A stretch of DNA of 64,000 nt from Pseudomonas sp. PSKL.D1 (GTDB lineage: Bacteria; Pseudomonadota; Gammaproteobacteria; Pseudomonadales; Pseudomonadaceae), in contig NZ_CP118607.1 in assembly GCF_028898945.1 (NCBI RefSeq), positions 4,574,001-4,638,000 of the forward strand, given 5' to 3'. A program made the position numbers and the translations under genes. The notes below the pieces were generated by a model. The model had not been told where the DNA came from and made no database searches. It saw only the letters and a program-made list of their open reading frames with translations. Shown here piece by piece: positions 37,307 through 45,894 of this stretch (position 1 is the first letter of the stretch; each line of letters opens with the position of its first letter).

Positions 37307-38226
37307 TGCTTGTTCTTCTCGTCTGGGTAGTTAGGCACTTCGGCAAGCCGCCGCAGGCCGTTGAAATGGCTGGGGTCGTCCAGAAAACGCAGCATCACCT
37401 GGCGCCAGGTCGGGTCGGCGAAGGTCTGCACGTGGCCGCCCCGGGTCAGTTGCAACACCCGTGGGGGCGGCGCGTGCTGGTACAGGCGGATGCCGTTGTC
37501 CATCGGTACCAGGTTGTCGTCGATGCTATGGAAGAAGAGCTTCGGCGGGCTGCTCAGTTGCTCGATCGAACGAATCGCACTGTCGCCGTCCGGCACCAGC
37601 CACGACAAAGGCACTTGCAACGGCCAGGTCAGCCACGAAGTGCTCAGGGCGTAACGCCCCACTGCGCGATAACTGGCGGGCACACCATCGAACACCAGCG
37701 CACTGAAGCGCTGACGCTGATCGGGGTGGGCTGCCAGGTAATGAATGGCCATCGCGCCACCCAGGCTCTGCCCCAGCAGCACCAGCGGTTTGCCCTTTAC
37801 TTCCGGGGCCTGGTCGAGCCACGCCATGGCGGCGGCGATGTCCTCGTAGACTTCCGGCAGGCCAGGTTTGCCCTGCGACAGGCCATAGCCACGATAGTCA
37901 ATCATCAGCACCTGATAGCCCTGCTCCGGCAACCAGTAGCTGCCGCCCAAGTGCCCAGGCAGGTTGCCACCATTGCCATGCAGGTGCAGCACTGTGCCTT
38001 TGACCGCCACCCCAGCCTTGGCCGGCAGCCACCAACCGTGCAGCCTTATGCCATCCGAGGTGACCAAGGTGAGGTCGCGGTACTCAAGCTTGGCCCGCTC
38101 CGGCGTGAATGGCTGGCCAGGCTCCGGGTAGAACAGCAGGCTGCTGCACCCGCCCAGCCCCAGCAGCATCAGCCCCAGGGCCAAGCGGCGGCAGCACTCA
38201 GAGAATGTTCGCGTAATCGGCTTCAA
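37303..38226 (-). CDS. Alpha/beta hydrolase, lipoprotein
   Basis: A 307-aa serine hydrolase with a lipoprotein signal peptide ending LMLLGLGGCSS, so probably membrane-anchored in the periplasm. The hydrolase core has the oxyanion segment LHLHGNGGNLPGHLGG, MIDYRGYGLSQGKPG, the nucleophile elbow LLGQSLGGAMAIHYL and the late histidine in TRGGHVQTF, with an aspartate in IDDNLVPMD. It corresponds to the BAAT-like/YfhR group of unknown substrate. Its start overlaps the end of the QEGLA gene by 29 nt; a shorter start would remove the signal peptide, so the longer one is kept. Confidence 0.85.
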   Translation of the reverse strand: MKPITRTFSECCRRLALGLMLLGLGGCSSLLFYPEPGQPFTPERAKLEYRDLTLVTSDGIRLHGWWLPAKAGVAVKGTVLHLHGNGGNLPGHLGGSYWLPEQGYQVLMIDYRGYGLSQGKPGLPEVYEDIAAAMAWLDQAPEVKGKPLVLLGQSLGGAMAIHYLAAHPDQRQRFSALVFDGVPASYRAVGRYALSTSWLTWPLQVPLSWLVPDGDSAIRSIEQLSSPPKLFFHSIDDNLVPMDNGIRLYQHAPPPRVLQLTRGGHVQTFADPTWRQVMLRFLDDPSHFNGLRRLAEVPNYPDEKNKQ

Positions 38227-39475
38227 TGCGGTCCAGGCTCAGGTGGTTGAGGAAGTTGGAGAAGCACATCCAGGCCGAAAGGGCGTTAAGGTCGCGGAAC
38301 TGCTCCGGCAGGTATTTGGGCGGCTCCACCAACCCCTCTTCCACCAATTGGCGCAGGGTGCGCATGTCTTCCAGGGTGGTCTTGCCACAGAACAGCAGCG
38401 GAATCTGTTCGAGCTTGCCCTTCTTCACGGCCAACTGAATGTAGTTGTAAACCATGATGAAACCCTTGAGGTAGGACAAGTCCTTGGTAAACGGCAGGCC
38501 ATTGGGCACCGAGCCACGGAACACCCGGCTGGCGTTGCTGTAGCTTTGCGCCATCTCGAAGCCTTGCTCGCGGAAGAACGCGAACACCTGCATGAAATCG
38601 GCGCCCTCCTCGACCATATGGATGGCGCGGGTGCGGTTGGTGAGTTTGCGCAGGCGGCTGGGGTATGAGGCGAAGGCAATGACCTCCATGAGGATCGCCA
38701 GGCCTTCCTGGGTCACCGTCGACGAGGGTGGGCCCTTGGCCAAAAACGTGCAGATTGGCTGGTTAAGGCCGTTAAGCGTGGTACCCACGTGCACCAACCC
38801 TTCATGCACCTCCAGCGCGCGCACGTCGCGGTTGTTGAACATGGCGTCGGCACGCACCTTGATGTAGTCGGCGCCTGCTGCCGCATCGGCGACGATGCCG
38901 TCGGACTCGAACACGCGGATGGTTTCCTCAGCCTCGCCGAACACCTTGTTCAGGCGGCGCTGGAGGATTTCAACCGCCTCTTTGGCGGTCAGGTTCTTCG
39001 GCTCGTCCTTCAGGTCGCCACGGCCGTCAATGTTGTTCAGGTAATCGGACAGCATCAGGCCCAAGTCAGCCAGGGTCGGGTCACCGGCGTGGAAGGCGTC
39101 GGACGCGGCGCCGTACAGTTCCTGGGAAATCAGCCCGAAGTCCTCGGTACCGCGGGCTTCGAGCATGCGCACCACCATGCGGTATTCACGGCACATGCGC
39201 TTCATGATCTGCCCGACCGGGTTGAACTGGCCAAGCTGGCGGATGATGTCGCGCTCGATCGCCTGGAACTCTGCCTTGACCGCGTTCGAGTCGAACGACA
39301 ATGGTCGGCCCAGGTAATAGTCACGATCGATGGCAGGCGGCTCTTTGCCCTTGGCCTTGAGGAAGCCCTGGCGGATGTTTTCGTCCCATTTCACGGCATC
39401 CAGTACGCGGATCGGGGTCTGGGCCGCGACGATACGGTCGGACAGGGTGCGGATGGTTTGTTGGTATTCGTCCAC
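38198..39475 (-). CDS. QEGLA-motif protein (DUF1704 family)
   Basis: A 425-aa protein of the DUF1704 family, called flavohemoglobin-expression-modulating QEGLA motif protein in databases. The QEGLA motif is in SSTVTQEGLAILMEVIAF; other conserved parts are VHEGLVHVGTTLNGLNQP, the FREQGFEMAQSYSNASRVFR block and LPFTKDLSYLKGFIMVYNYI. HEGLVH-type sequence and glutamates suggest a metallopeptidase-like site (related to the tyrosine carboxypeptidase MATCAP fold), though no activity is proven in bacteria. The start is the GTG at 39475 with AAAGGAG 6 nt upstream. It heads the operon with the hydrolase. Confidence 0.85.
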   Translation of the reverse strand: MDEYQQTIRTLSDRIVAAQTPIRVLDAVKWDENIRQGFLKAKGKEPPAIDRDYYLGRPLSFDSNAVKAEFQAIERDIIRQLGQFNPVGQIMKRMCREYRMVVRMLEARGTEDFGLISQELYGAASDAFHAGDPTLADLGLMLSDYLNNIDGRGDLKDEPKNLTAKEAVEILQRRLNKVFGEAEETIRVFESDGIVADAAAGADYIKVRADAMFNNRDVRALEVHEGLVHVGTTLNGLNQPICTFLAKGPPSSTVTQEGLAILMEVIAFASYPSRLRKLTNRTRAIHMVEEGADFMQVFAFFREQGFEMAQSYSNASRVFRGSVPNGLPFTKDLSYLKGFIMVYNYIQLAVKKGKLEQIPLLFCGKTTLEDMRTLRQLVEEGLVEPPKYLPEQFRDLNALSAWMCFSNFLNHLSLDRIEADYANIL

Positions 39476-39515
39476 CGGGGACTCCTTTCTTGAACCGGAT
39501 ACCTGTGCCGGCCTC

Positions 39516-39540
39516 ATCGCGGCTAAAGCCGCTCCTACAG
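39516..39540. repeat. Single REP element
   Basis: A lone REP core, TCGCGGCTAAAGCCGCTCCT, in the gap between the 182-aa lipoprotein gene and the start of the QEGLA gene. Unlike most REPs here it has no inverted partner close by. It lies immediately upstream of the QEGLA ribosome-binding site. Confidence 0.8.
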
Positions 39541-39560
39541 GGATTTCACAACCTTCGTGG

Positions 39561-40109
39561 TCATTTGCCGGATCGCTGGAACCGCGCCACCTCAACGAAC
39601 AGGTCCGAGTTGGCCGGGTCGTCCAGGTACGCCAGCACACGCGCCGACGGGCTGTCGATCAACACGCCCTCGCCGTTGTCTTCCGGCACTTCGGTGCTAC
39701 GCCCGGTGAGTTCTTTCTTGTCCACGGCTTGCTGCACCTGCTCTACATCAAGGTTGTAAAGCACCAGCTCCTTGCCCTCGACGATATCGAAACCGCCAAT
39801 CAGGAAATGCCCACCCAGGCGCTTGGGCACGCCAGCCGACAGGTACCAACGGTTACCGTGGCGCGACACCGTGAACACGTACTCCTCAGGCTTTTTGCCC
39901 TTGGCCGTGGCCACGGCTTTATAGGCATCGGCACCGCTGCGGCTGATCACCAGTTTCAGCGGCTCACCCCAGGCATCCTTGCTGCTCCACTTGCCCAGCA
40001 AGGCCTTGGGCGCCGCCTGGTTACTCGGCAGCGGCTCATGAAAGGTCACCAGACAACCGCCCAGCAGCAGGAATGACAACGTCAACAACACCACACGCCA
40101 GGCTTTCAT
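39561..40109 (-). CDS. Putative lipoprotein of unknown function (182 aa)
   Basis: A 182-aa protein with lipoprotein signal MKAWRVVLLTLSFLLLGG and lipobox LGGC (C at residue 19). The mature part has LLGKWSSKDAWGEPLKLVIS, YVFTVSRHGNRWYLSAG and a C-terminal region with IDSPSARVLAYLDDPANSDL. I recognise it only as conserved in pseudomonads near lysS; no fold can be named. AGGAGAACCTG precedes the ATG at 40109. It is 28 nt downstream of the TetR gene on the same strand and may be its cotranscribed target. Confidence 0.78.
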   Translation of the reverse strand: MKAWRVVLLTLSFLLLGGCLVTFHEPLPSNQAAPKALLGKWSSKDAWGEPLKLVISRSGADAYKAVATAKGKKPEEYVFTVSRHGNRWYLSAGVPKRLGGHFLIGGFDIVEGKELVLYNLDVEQVQQAVDKKELTGRSTEVPEDNGEGVLIDSPSARVLAYLDDPANSDLFVEVARFQRSGK

Positions 40110-40137
40110 CAGGTTCTCCTTGAAGTTCGGGCTCTGC

Positions 40138-40842
40138 TCAGGCCGATGCCAGCACCAAATGCAGGTAACGGGTAAGCATAGCGAGCATCTGCCCGTCGGC
40201 TTGCGCATCGGCATCCTTGAGCAGGCCCTGATATTCCATCTGCTCGATAATCGCCGTCAACATCTGGGCGTCCTGTTCCGGCTGGCGCGAGCCGACTACC
40301 TGCAGCATCTGCCGCGCACCGTGCAGCAAAATCTGCTCGTGGGCGCGCACCAGCTCGGCCAGGCGCGGGCACAGCAATGCCTCCTGACGGAAGGCTTGTT
40401 CTGCCATGAGGTAGTCACGGCGGTTGAGCAACTGGCGCGAGACGTAGTCAGCGGTCATGCGTGCCACTTCATCGGCCAACCGTGCGCGAGACTGCACACT
40501 GCCATCACCTTGGGCGAGCAACTGGCGCAACACCACTTCGGTGTTGGCCCACAGCTTGGCCATGTAGGCAGCGCTGCGCTCGACGTACTGGGCGAAGGTG
40601 TCGGTGAGCAGGTCTTCGATGTCCTTGAAGTAATACGTGGTAGCAGACAGCGGTACCTCGGCTTCGGCGGCCACTGCGCGGTGCCGTACGCCACGCACGC
40701 CATCGCGCACGACGATGCGCATGGCGGCATCGAGGATTTGCTGGCGGCGTTGCTCGCTACCTTGGCGGGCGGTCTTGCGGCCTTGGTATTGCACGCTTTC
40801 GGCGACGGCGGTGGCGATGCCTGCGGCGCCTGGGTGAGGCAT
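40138..40842 (-). CDS. TetR-family transcriptional regulator
   Basis: A 234-aa regulator from the ATG at 40842; a GTG four codons upstream is also possible and neither has a clear ribosome-binding site. After a flexible N-terminal 30 residues, the helix-turn-helix is RRQQILDAAMRIVVRDGVRG and VPLSATTYYFKDIEDLLTDT (TTYYYF-like). The C-terminal half is helical with FVERSAAY-type and MTADYVSRQLLNRRDYLM segments. It precedes the small lipoprotein gene on the same strand. Ligand and targets are unknown; it corresponds by position to the TetR gene near lysS in P. aeruginosa. Confidence 0.87.
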   Translation of the reverse strand: MPHPGAAGIATAVAESVQYQGRKTARQGSEQRRQQILDAAMRIVVRDGVRGVRHRAVAAEAEVPLSATTYYFKDIEDLLTDTFAQYVERSAAYMAKLWANTEVVLRQLLAQGDGSVQSRARLADEVARMTADYVSRQLLNRRDYLMAEQAFRQEALLCPRLAELVRAHEQILLHGARQMLQVVGSRQPEQDAQMLTAIIEQMEYQGLLKDADAQADGQMLAMLTRYLHLVLASA

Positions 40843-40888
40843 TGCGGGGGTCACGGGGGTTACCTCGGGGAAGTGGGTATTCTGTGCG

Positions 40889-40962
40889 GGCCAATCGCGG
40901 ATAAATCCGCCCCTACAGGGCTGCGCTGCCTGTGTAGGAGCGGATTCATCCGCGATAGGGCC
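40889..40962. repeat. Inverted REP pair upstream of the TetR gene
   Basis: Two REP arms (GGCCAATCGCGGATAAATCC... and TGTAGGAGCGGATTCATCCG...) about 29 nt each face each other across 15 nt. They lie between the divergently placed end of lysS and the start of the TetR gene, close to the lysS terminator. Confidence 0.85.
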
Positions 40963-40990
40963 AGTACAGACAACATAAAGCTTCAGACAA

Positions 40991-41015
40991 GAAAAAGCCG
41001 CCCCTAAAGGCGGCT
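40991..41015 (-). terminator. Rho-independent terminator after lysS
   Basis: On the minus strand AGCCGCC-TTTAGG-GGCGGCT forms a 7-bp GC stem followed by five T. It lies 15 nt after the lysS stop codon, ending the prfB-lysS transcript. Confidence 0.9.
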
Positions 41016-41029
41016 CGTTCAGTTCACAC

Positions 41030-42532
41030 TCAGGCCTGTGGGCGCATGTGCGGGAACAGGATCACGTCACGGATCGACGGCGAGTTGGTCAGCAGCATCA
41101 CCAGGCGGTCGATACCAATGCCTTCACCGGCAGTCGGCGGCATGCCGTACTCCAGGGCGCGGACGAAATCGGCGTCGTAGTGCATGGCTTCGTCGTCACC
41201 GGCGTCCTTCTCGGCCACCTGGGCCAGGAAGCGCTCGGCCTGATCTTCGGCATCGTTGAGCTCGGAGTAGGCGTTGGCGATTTCGCGGCCGCCAATGAAC
41301 AGCTCGAAGCGGTCGGTCACAGCCGGGTTGTCGTCGTTGCGGCGCGCCAGCGGCGACACTTCGAACGGGTACTCGGTGATGAAGTGCGGCTGCTCCAGCT
41401 TGTGCTCGACCAGCTCTTCGAAAATCATCACCTGCAGTTTACCCAGGCCTTCATGGCCCAGCACCTTGGCACCGGCCTTCTTGGCGATGTCGCGGGCGCG
41501 GTCAACGTCCTGCAGGTCGGCGGCGGTCAACTCTGGGTTGTACTTGAGGATCGAGTCGAACACCGACAGGCGTACGAACGGCTCGCCGAAGTGGAACACC
41601 TTGTCGCCGTACGGCACGTCGGTGCTGCCCAGCACCAGTTGCGCCAGCTCGCGGAACAGTTCCTCGGTGAGGTCCATGTTGTCGCGGTAGTCGGCGTAGG
41701 CCTGGTAGAACTCGAGCATGGTGAACTCAGGGTTGTGCCGGGTCGACACACCTTCGTTACGGAAGTTGCGGTTGATCTCGAAGACCTTCTCGAAACCACC
41801 CACTACCAGGCGCTTGAGGTACAGCTCCGGCGCGATACGCAGGAACATGGCCATGTCCAGGGCGTTGTGGTGGGTTTCGAACGGCTTGGCCGCCGCGCCA
41901 CCCGGGATGGTCTGCAGCATCGGGGTTTCGACTTCGAGGAAGTCACGCTCGATGAGGAATTTGCGGATGTGCGAGATCACCTGCGAACGCACACGGAAGG
42001 TGTGGCGGGTTTCTTCGTTGACCATCAGGTCGACGTAGCGCTGGCGGTAGCGCTGCTCGGTGTCGGTCAGGCCGTGGTGCTTGTCGGGCAGCGGGCGCAG
42101 CGACTTGGTCAGCAGGCGCACGTTGGTCATTTCGACGTACAGGTCGCCCTTGCCGGAGCGGGCCAGGGTGCCTTCGGCGCTAATGATGTCGCCCAAGTCC
42201 CAGGTTTTGACGGCGGCCAGGGTTTCTTCCGGCAGGGTCTTGCGGTTGACGTAGACCTGGATGCGACCGGTCATGTCCTGGATCACCATGAACGAGCCAC
42301 GGTTGAGCATGATGCGGCCCGCCACCTTGACCGGGATCGCTGCAGCTTCCAGCTCTTCCTTGGTCTTGTCCGCGTACTGCTTCTGCAGGTCGTTGCAGTA
42401 GCTGTCGCGGCGGAAGTCGTTGGGGAAGGCATTGCCTTTGGCGCGCTCGGCGGCAAGTTTTTCCTTGCGCAGGGCGATCAGGGCGTTTTCTTCCTGTTGC
42501 AGGTCTTGCGGTTGGGTGTTGAGGTCGCTCAT
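41030..42532 (-). CDS. lysS: Lysyl-tRNA synthetase (class II)
   Basis: A 500-aa cytoplasmic enzyme that charges tRNA-Lys. The N-terminal OB-fold anticodon domain includes [20 protein letters not shown]; class II motif 1 is in [20 protein letters not shown], motif 2 in [20 protein letters not shown] and motif 3 near the C-terminus in [20 protein letters not shown]. The length and domains are normal. It is downstream of prfB on the same strand, an order shared with E. coli, and a strong terminator follows. Confidence 0.98.
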   Translation of the reverse strand: MSDLNTQPQDLQQEENALIALRKEKLAAERAKGNAFPNDFRRDSYCNDLQKQYADKTKEELEAAAIPVKVAGRIMLNRGSFMVIQDMTGRIQVYVNRKTLPEETLAAVKTWDLGDIISAEGTLARSGKGDLYVEMTNVRLLTKSLRPLPDKHHGLTDTEQRYRQRYVDLMVNEETRHTFRVRSQVISHIRKFLIERDFLEVETPMLQTIPGGAAAKPFETHHNALDMAMFLRIAPELYLKRLVVGGFEKVFEINRNFRNEGVSTRHNPEFTMLEFYQAYADYRDNMDLTEELFRELAQLVLGSTDVPYGDKVFHFGEPFVRLSVFDSILKYNPELTAADLQDVDRARDIAKKAGAKVLGHEGLGKLQVMIFEELVEHKLEQPHFITEYPFEVSPLARRNDDNPAVTDRFELFIGGREIANAYSELNDAEDQAERFLAQVAEKDAGDDEAMHYDADFVRALEYGMPPTAGEGIGIDRLVMLLTNSPSIRDVILFPHMRPQA

Positions 42533-42625
42533 GTCGTCATTCTTTCCATCAGGTGTTCGTTGCCCCTGTCGGGCAGGGCACGCGATACGGGCCGGTTGCC
42601 TCGTATCGCGGCGGTGGTGTGCGGC

Positions 42626-43721
42626 TTACAGCCCCTGCTTGAGGCTCGCTTCCAGGTACTGGTCGAGGTCGCCGTCCAGCACCTTCTGGCAGTCGCTGCG
42701 CTCGACGCCGGTACGCAGGTCCTTGATGCGGGAGTCGTCCAGCACGTACGAGCGGATCTGGTGGCCCCAGCCGATGTCGGACTTGCTGTCTTCCAGCGCC
42801 TGCGAAGCGGCGTTGCGTTTTTGCATTTCCAGCTCGTACAACTTGGCCCGCAGCATCTTCATGGCGGTGTCTTTGTTGGCGTGCTGGGAGCGTTCGTTCT
42901 GGCACGCCACCACGGTGTTGGTCGGCACGTGGGTGATACGTACCGCCGAGTCGGTGGTGTTGACGTGCTGACCACCGGCACCCGAGGAGCGGTAGGTGTC
43001 GATGCGCAGGTCGGACGGGTTGATGTCGATTTCGACCTTGTCGTCGATCTCCGGCGATACGAATACGGCCGAGAACGAGGTGTGGCGACGGGCGCCGGAG
43101 TCGAACGGGCTTTTGCGCACCAGGCGGTGCACGCCGATTTCGGTGCGCAGCCAGCCAAAGGCGTACTCGCCCTTGATGTGCACGGTGGCGCCCTTGATAC
43201 CGGCAACTTCACCTTCGGACAGTTCGATGATGGTGGCATCGAACCCACGCTTGTCGGCCCAGCGCAGGTACATGCGCAGCAGGATGTTGGCCCAGTCCTG
43301 CGCTTCGGTACCGCCGGAGCCGGCCTGGATGTCCAGGTAGGCGTTGTTCATGTCCATCTCGCCGCTGAACATGCGACGGAACTCAAGCTGGGCCAGGGAT
43401 TCTTCCAGGCTCTCCAGTTCGGTCACGACGTCGCTTACAGCGCCTTCATCACCCTCTTCGACGGCCATGTCGAGCAGGTCTTTGCTGTCGTTCAGGCCAC
43501 CGGACAGTTTGTCCAGGGTGTCGACAACCTGCGCCAGCATGGCGCGCTCACGGCCCAGGGCCTGGGCGTACTCGGGCTTGTTCCAGACGTTGGGGTCTTC
43601 CAGCTCGCGGTTGACTTCGATCAGGCGGTCATGCTTTTGATCGTAGTCAAAGATACCCCCGAATGGACTGGGAACGTTCGGTGAGGTCCTTGATGGTGTT
43701 GAGGATCGGTTGGATTTCCAT
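42626..43721 (-). CDS. prfB: Peptide chain release factor 2, with programmed +1 frameshift
   Basis: RF2 recognises UAA and UGA stops and releases the peptide through its GGQ loop (seen as [14 protein letters not shown]). The start is the ATG at 43721; frame 0 encodes 24 codons, [20 protein letters not shown] then RGYL, and meets TGA at 43649-43647. A +1 slip on CTT TGAC (join 43721-43650 with 43648-42626) restores the frame at [16 protein letters not shown], giving 364 aa. Recognition of stop codons relies on the SPF-type loop in the second part. RF2 therefore autoregulates its own synthesis. Confidence 0.97.
43646..43661 (-). other. prfB programmed frameshift site
   Basis: On the minus strand the codons CGG GGG TAT CTT are followed by TGA C. 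The purine-rich GGGGG acts as an internal Shine-Dalgarno-like stimulator, and the CTT-TGAC slip site and C after the stop match the classical RF2 arrangement. Low RF2 favours shifting into the +1 frame. Confidence 0.96.
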
Positions 43722-43824
43722 GGGCGGCCTACTCGCAAGAATTCGGTGAAAAGCCGGGGAGTATAACCGAGTCTGGAGCACGGCGGCAGACCCGCCGGGC
43801 GGCAGGCACTGCCATGCGCATGGG

Positions 43825-44829
43825 TCAGGCGATGCCGACCTGGTTCCGCCCGCTGTTCTTGGCCTGGTAGAGGCCCTTGTCCGCGGCCGAAATCAGCTGC
43901 CGGCAATGGCTGCCAATCGCTGGCGTCTGGGTCGCCAGGCCAATACTCACCGTCAACCGAGAGTCCGCCTGCGGCGCGGTATGCGGAATGTTCAGGCCAT
44001 GCACCGTCTGGCGCAGCTTTTCCGCCACCAGCCGCGCGCCACCTGGGGACGTATTGGGCAGCACCAGCGCGAATTCTTCGCCACCATAGCGCGCAGGCAA
44101 GTCGGATGGCCGCGAGCAGGAGCCGCGAATGGCCTCGGCCACCTGCCGCAACGCCTCATCTCCGGCCAGGTGCCCAAAGCTGTCGTTGTAGGCCTTGAAG
44201 TAGTCCACATCGATCATCAGCAACGACAACTGCTGCTGTTCGCGCATGGCCCGGCGCCACTCCAGTTCGAGGTACTCGTCGAAGTGGCGGCGGTTGGACA
44301 GCCCGGTCAGGCCATCGGAGTTCATCAGCCGCTGCAGCATCAGGTTGGTGTCCAGCAACTGTTGCTGGCTCACGCGCAGGGCGCGGTAGGCTTCATCGCG
44401 CTGCAGCAGGGTAAGGTAGGAACGCGAATGATAGCGAATGCGCGCCACCAGTTCGATGGTGTCCGGCAGCTTGACCAGGTAATCGTTGGCCCCGGCAGCA
44501 AACGCGGCACTCTTGACCAGCGGGTCTTCCTTGGTCGACAGGACGATGATCGGGATGTCTTGAGTTGCCGGGTTGTTACGGTATTCGCGCACCAGTGTCA
44601 GGCCGTCGAGGCCCGGCATGATCAGGTCCTGCAGGATGACCGTGGGCTTGATGCGCATGGCCTGGGCCACGGCCTGGTGCGGGTCGGCACAGAAGTGGAA
44701 GTCGATGTTCTCTTCGTGGGCCAAGCCACGGCGCACCGCTTCGCCGATCATCGCCTGATCATCGACCAGAAGGACCATCGCGGAATTTTCGTCGGTGGTC
44801 GCAAAACCTTCGATCGGTAGATCAGTCAT
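43825..44829 (-). CDS. wspR: WspR: response regulator with diguanylate cyclase (GGDEF) domain
   Basis: This is the output protein of the Wsp system. A receiver domain (about 17-135) has the phosphoacceptor D68 in [11 protein letters not shown]; a coiled linker leads to a GGDEF domain with active-site GGEEF at 249-253 and the inhibitory c-di-GMP site RPSD at 240-243. When phosphorylated by WspE it makes c-di-GMP, promoting biofilm matrix and attachment. It lies 51 nt downstream of wspF, the only gap in the otherwise overlapping Wsp operon. The motif spacing is that of P. aeruginosa WspR shifted by two residues. Confidence 0.97.
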   Translation of the reverse strand: MTDLPIEGFATTDENSAMVLLVDDQAMIGEAVRRGLAHEENIDFHFCADPHQAVAQAMRIKPTVILQDLIMPGLDGLTLVREYRNNPATQDIPIIVLSTKEDPLVKSAAFAAGANDYLVKLPDTIELVARIRYHSRSYLTLLQRDEAYRALRVSQQQLLDTNLMLQRLMNSDGLTGLSNRRHFDEYLELEWRRAMREQQQLSLLMIDVDYFKAYNDSFGHLAGDEALRQVAEAIRGSCSRPSDLPARYGGEEFALVLPNTSPGGARLVAEKLRQTVHGLNIPHTAPQADSRLTVSIGLATQTPAIGSHCRQLISAADKGLYQAKNSGRNQVGIA

Positions 44830-44880
44830 CCGTATTCACCTGTTCACTGCCGCCCAAGCGGTGTGACTCATTACATGTCG

Positions 44881-45894
44881 TCATTTGGCAAAGAGTTCCA
44901 TCAAGCGCCCGGCAATGCGGTCCAACGGGCGGATTTCCACGGCTGCGTCAATGGCCGCGGCGGCCTTTGGCATCCCGTATACCGCGCTGCTGGCCTGGTC
45001 CTGGGCAATGGTCAAAAAGCCCTGCTGGCGCATCAGTTTCAGCCCTTGGGCGCCATCTCGGCCCATGCCGGTAAGCAGCACCCCCACTGCGTCACCGCGC
45101 CAGAAGCGCGCCACGCTTTCGAAAAATACATCGATCGAAGGCCGGTAGATCTCATTGACAGGGTCGGGAGTGTAGGCCAATTCGCCGTTTTGTTGCAGGC
45201 GGATATGGTGGTTGGTCCCTGCCAGCAACACTTGCCCCGGCTGCGGTGGCTCGCCTTCGCGGGCCAGGCGCACCGGCAAACCGCTGGCCGAGGCTAGCCA
45301 TTCGGCCATGCCCGCGGCGAACACCTGGTCCACATGCTGAACCAGCACAATGGAGGCCGGGAAGGTTTTCGGCAAGCCTTTGAGCAGCACTTCAAGGGCT
45401 GCCGGCCCACCGGCGGAGGAGCCGATTGCCACCAGGCCACGGCGCTGCGAGGCTTCACGCAATGGCGCGGACACCGCTTTGGTGGCACTGGGCCGCTGCT
45501 GGCCGATCAGCCAGCCGATGTTGAGGATCTTGCGCAGCAACGGCGCAGCCGCCTCGCGCGCATCACCGGCCCCAAGCGCGGGGGTGTCGACCACATCCAG
45601 GGCGCCATGGCCCATGGCCTCGAACACCCGGTGCACGTTCTGCTTGCGGTCGACGGTAACAATGACGATGGCACACGGCGTATCGGCCATGATCCGCCGC
45701 GTGGCCTCAACGCCATCCATGACCGGCATGATCAGGTCCATGAGGATCAGATCGGGGGTATCCTCGGCGCATTTATGCACCGCTTCTGCCCCATTGCCTG
45801 CCACCCAGATCACCTGGTGCGCAGGCTCGAAGGCCAGCGCCCGGCGCAGCGCCTCAACGGCCATGGGCATGTCGTTGACGATGGCGATCTTCAT
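44881..45894 (-). CDS. wspF: WspF: CheB-type methylesterase
   Basis: A 337-aa response-regulator methylesterase that resets the Wsp receptor by demethylation. The receiver domain has D53 in LILMDLIMPVMDG, and the C-terminal CheB domain carries the serine in IGSSAGGPAALEV, VLVQHVDQVFAAG and the late aspartate in LTGMGRDGAQGL. By established genetics, loss of WspF locks the system on and gives wrinkly, c-di-GMP-high colonies. The gene overlaps wspE by 4 nt (ATGA). No inactivating change is visible. Confidence 0.97.
   Translation of the reverse strand: MKIAIVNDMPMAVEALRRALAFEPAHQVIWVAGNGAEAVHKCAEDTPDLILMDLIMPVMDGVEATRRIMADTPCAIVIVTVDRKQNVHRVFEAMGHGALDVVDTPALGAGDAREAAAPLLRKILNIGWLIGQQRPSATKAVSAPLREASQRRGLVAIGSSAGGPAALEVLLKGLPKTFPASIVLVQHVDQVFAAGMAEWLASASGLPVRLAREGEPPQPGQVLLAGTNHHIRLQQNGELAYTPDPVNEIYRPSIDVFFESVARFWRGDAVGVLLTGMGRDGAQGLKLMRQQGFLTIAQDQASSAVYGMPKAAAAIDAAVEIRPLDRIAGRLMELFAK

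Noticed and set aside
42533..42625. Terminator between prfB and lysS
   Set aside because: An 8-bp stem GCGATACG/CGTATCGC exists but lacks a T run, and prfB-lysS are normally co-transcribed.
43646..43721. prfB as a frameshifted pseudogene
   Set aside because: The internal TGA sits in the conserved RF2 slip sequence with a GGGGG stimulator and C after the stop; this is regulated frameshifting.
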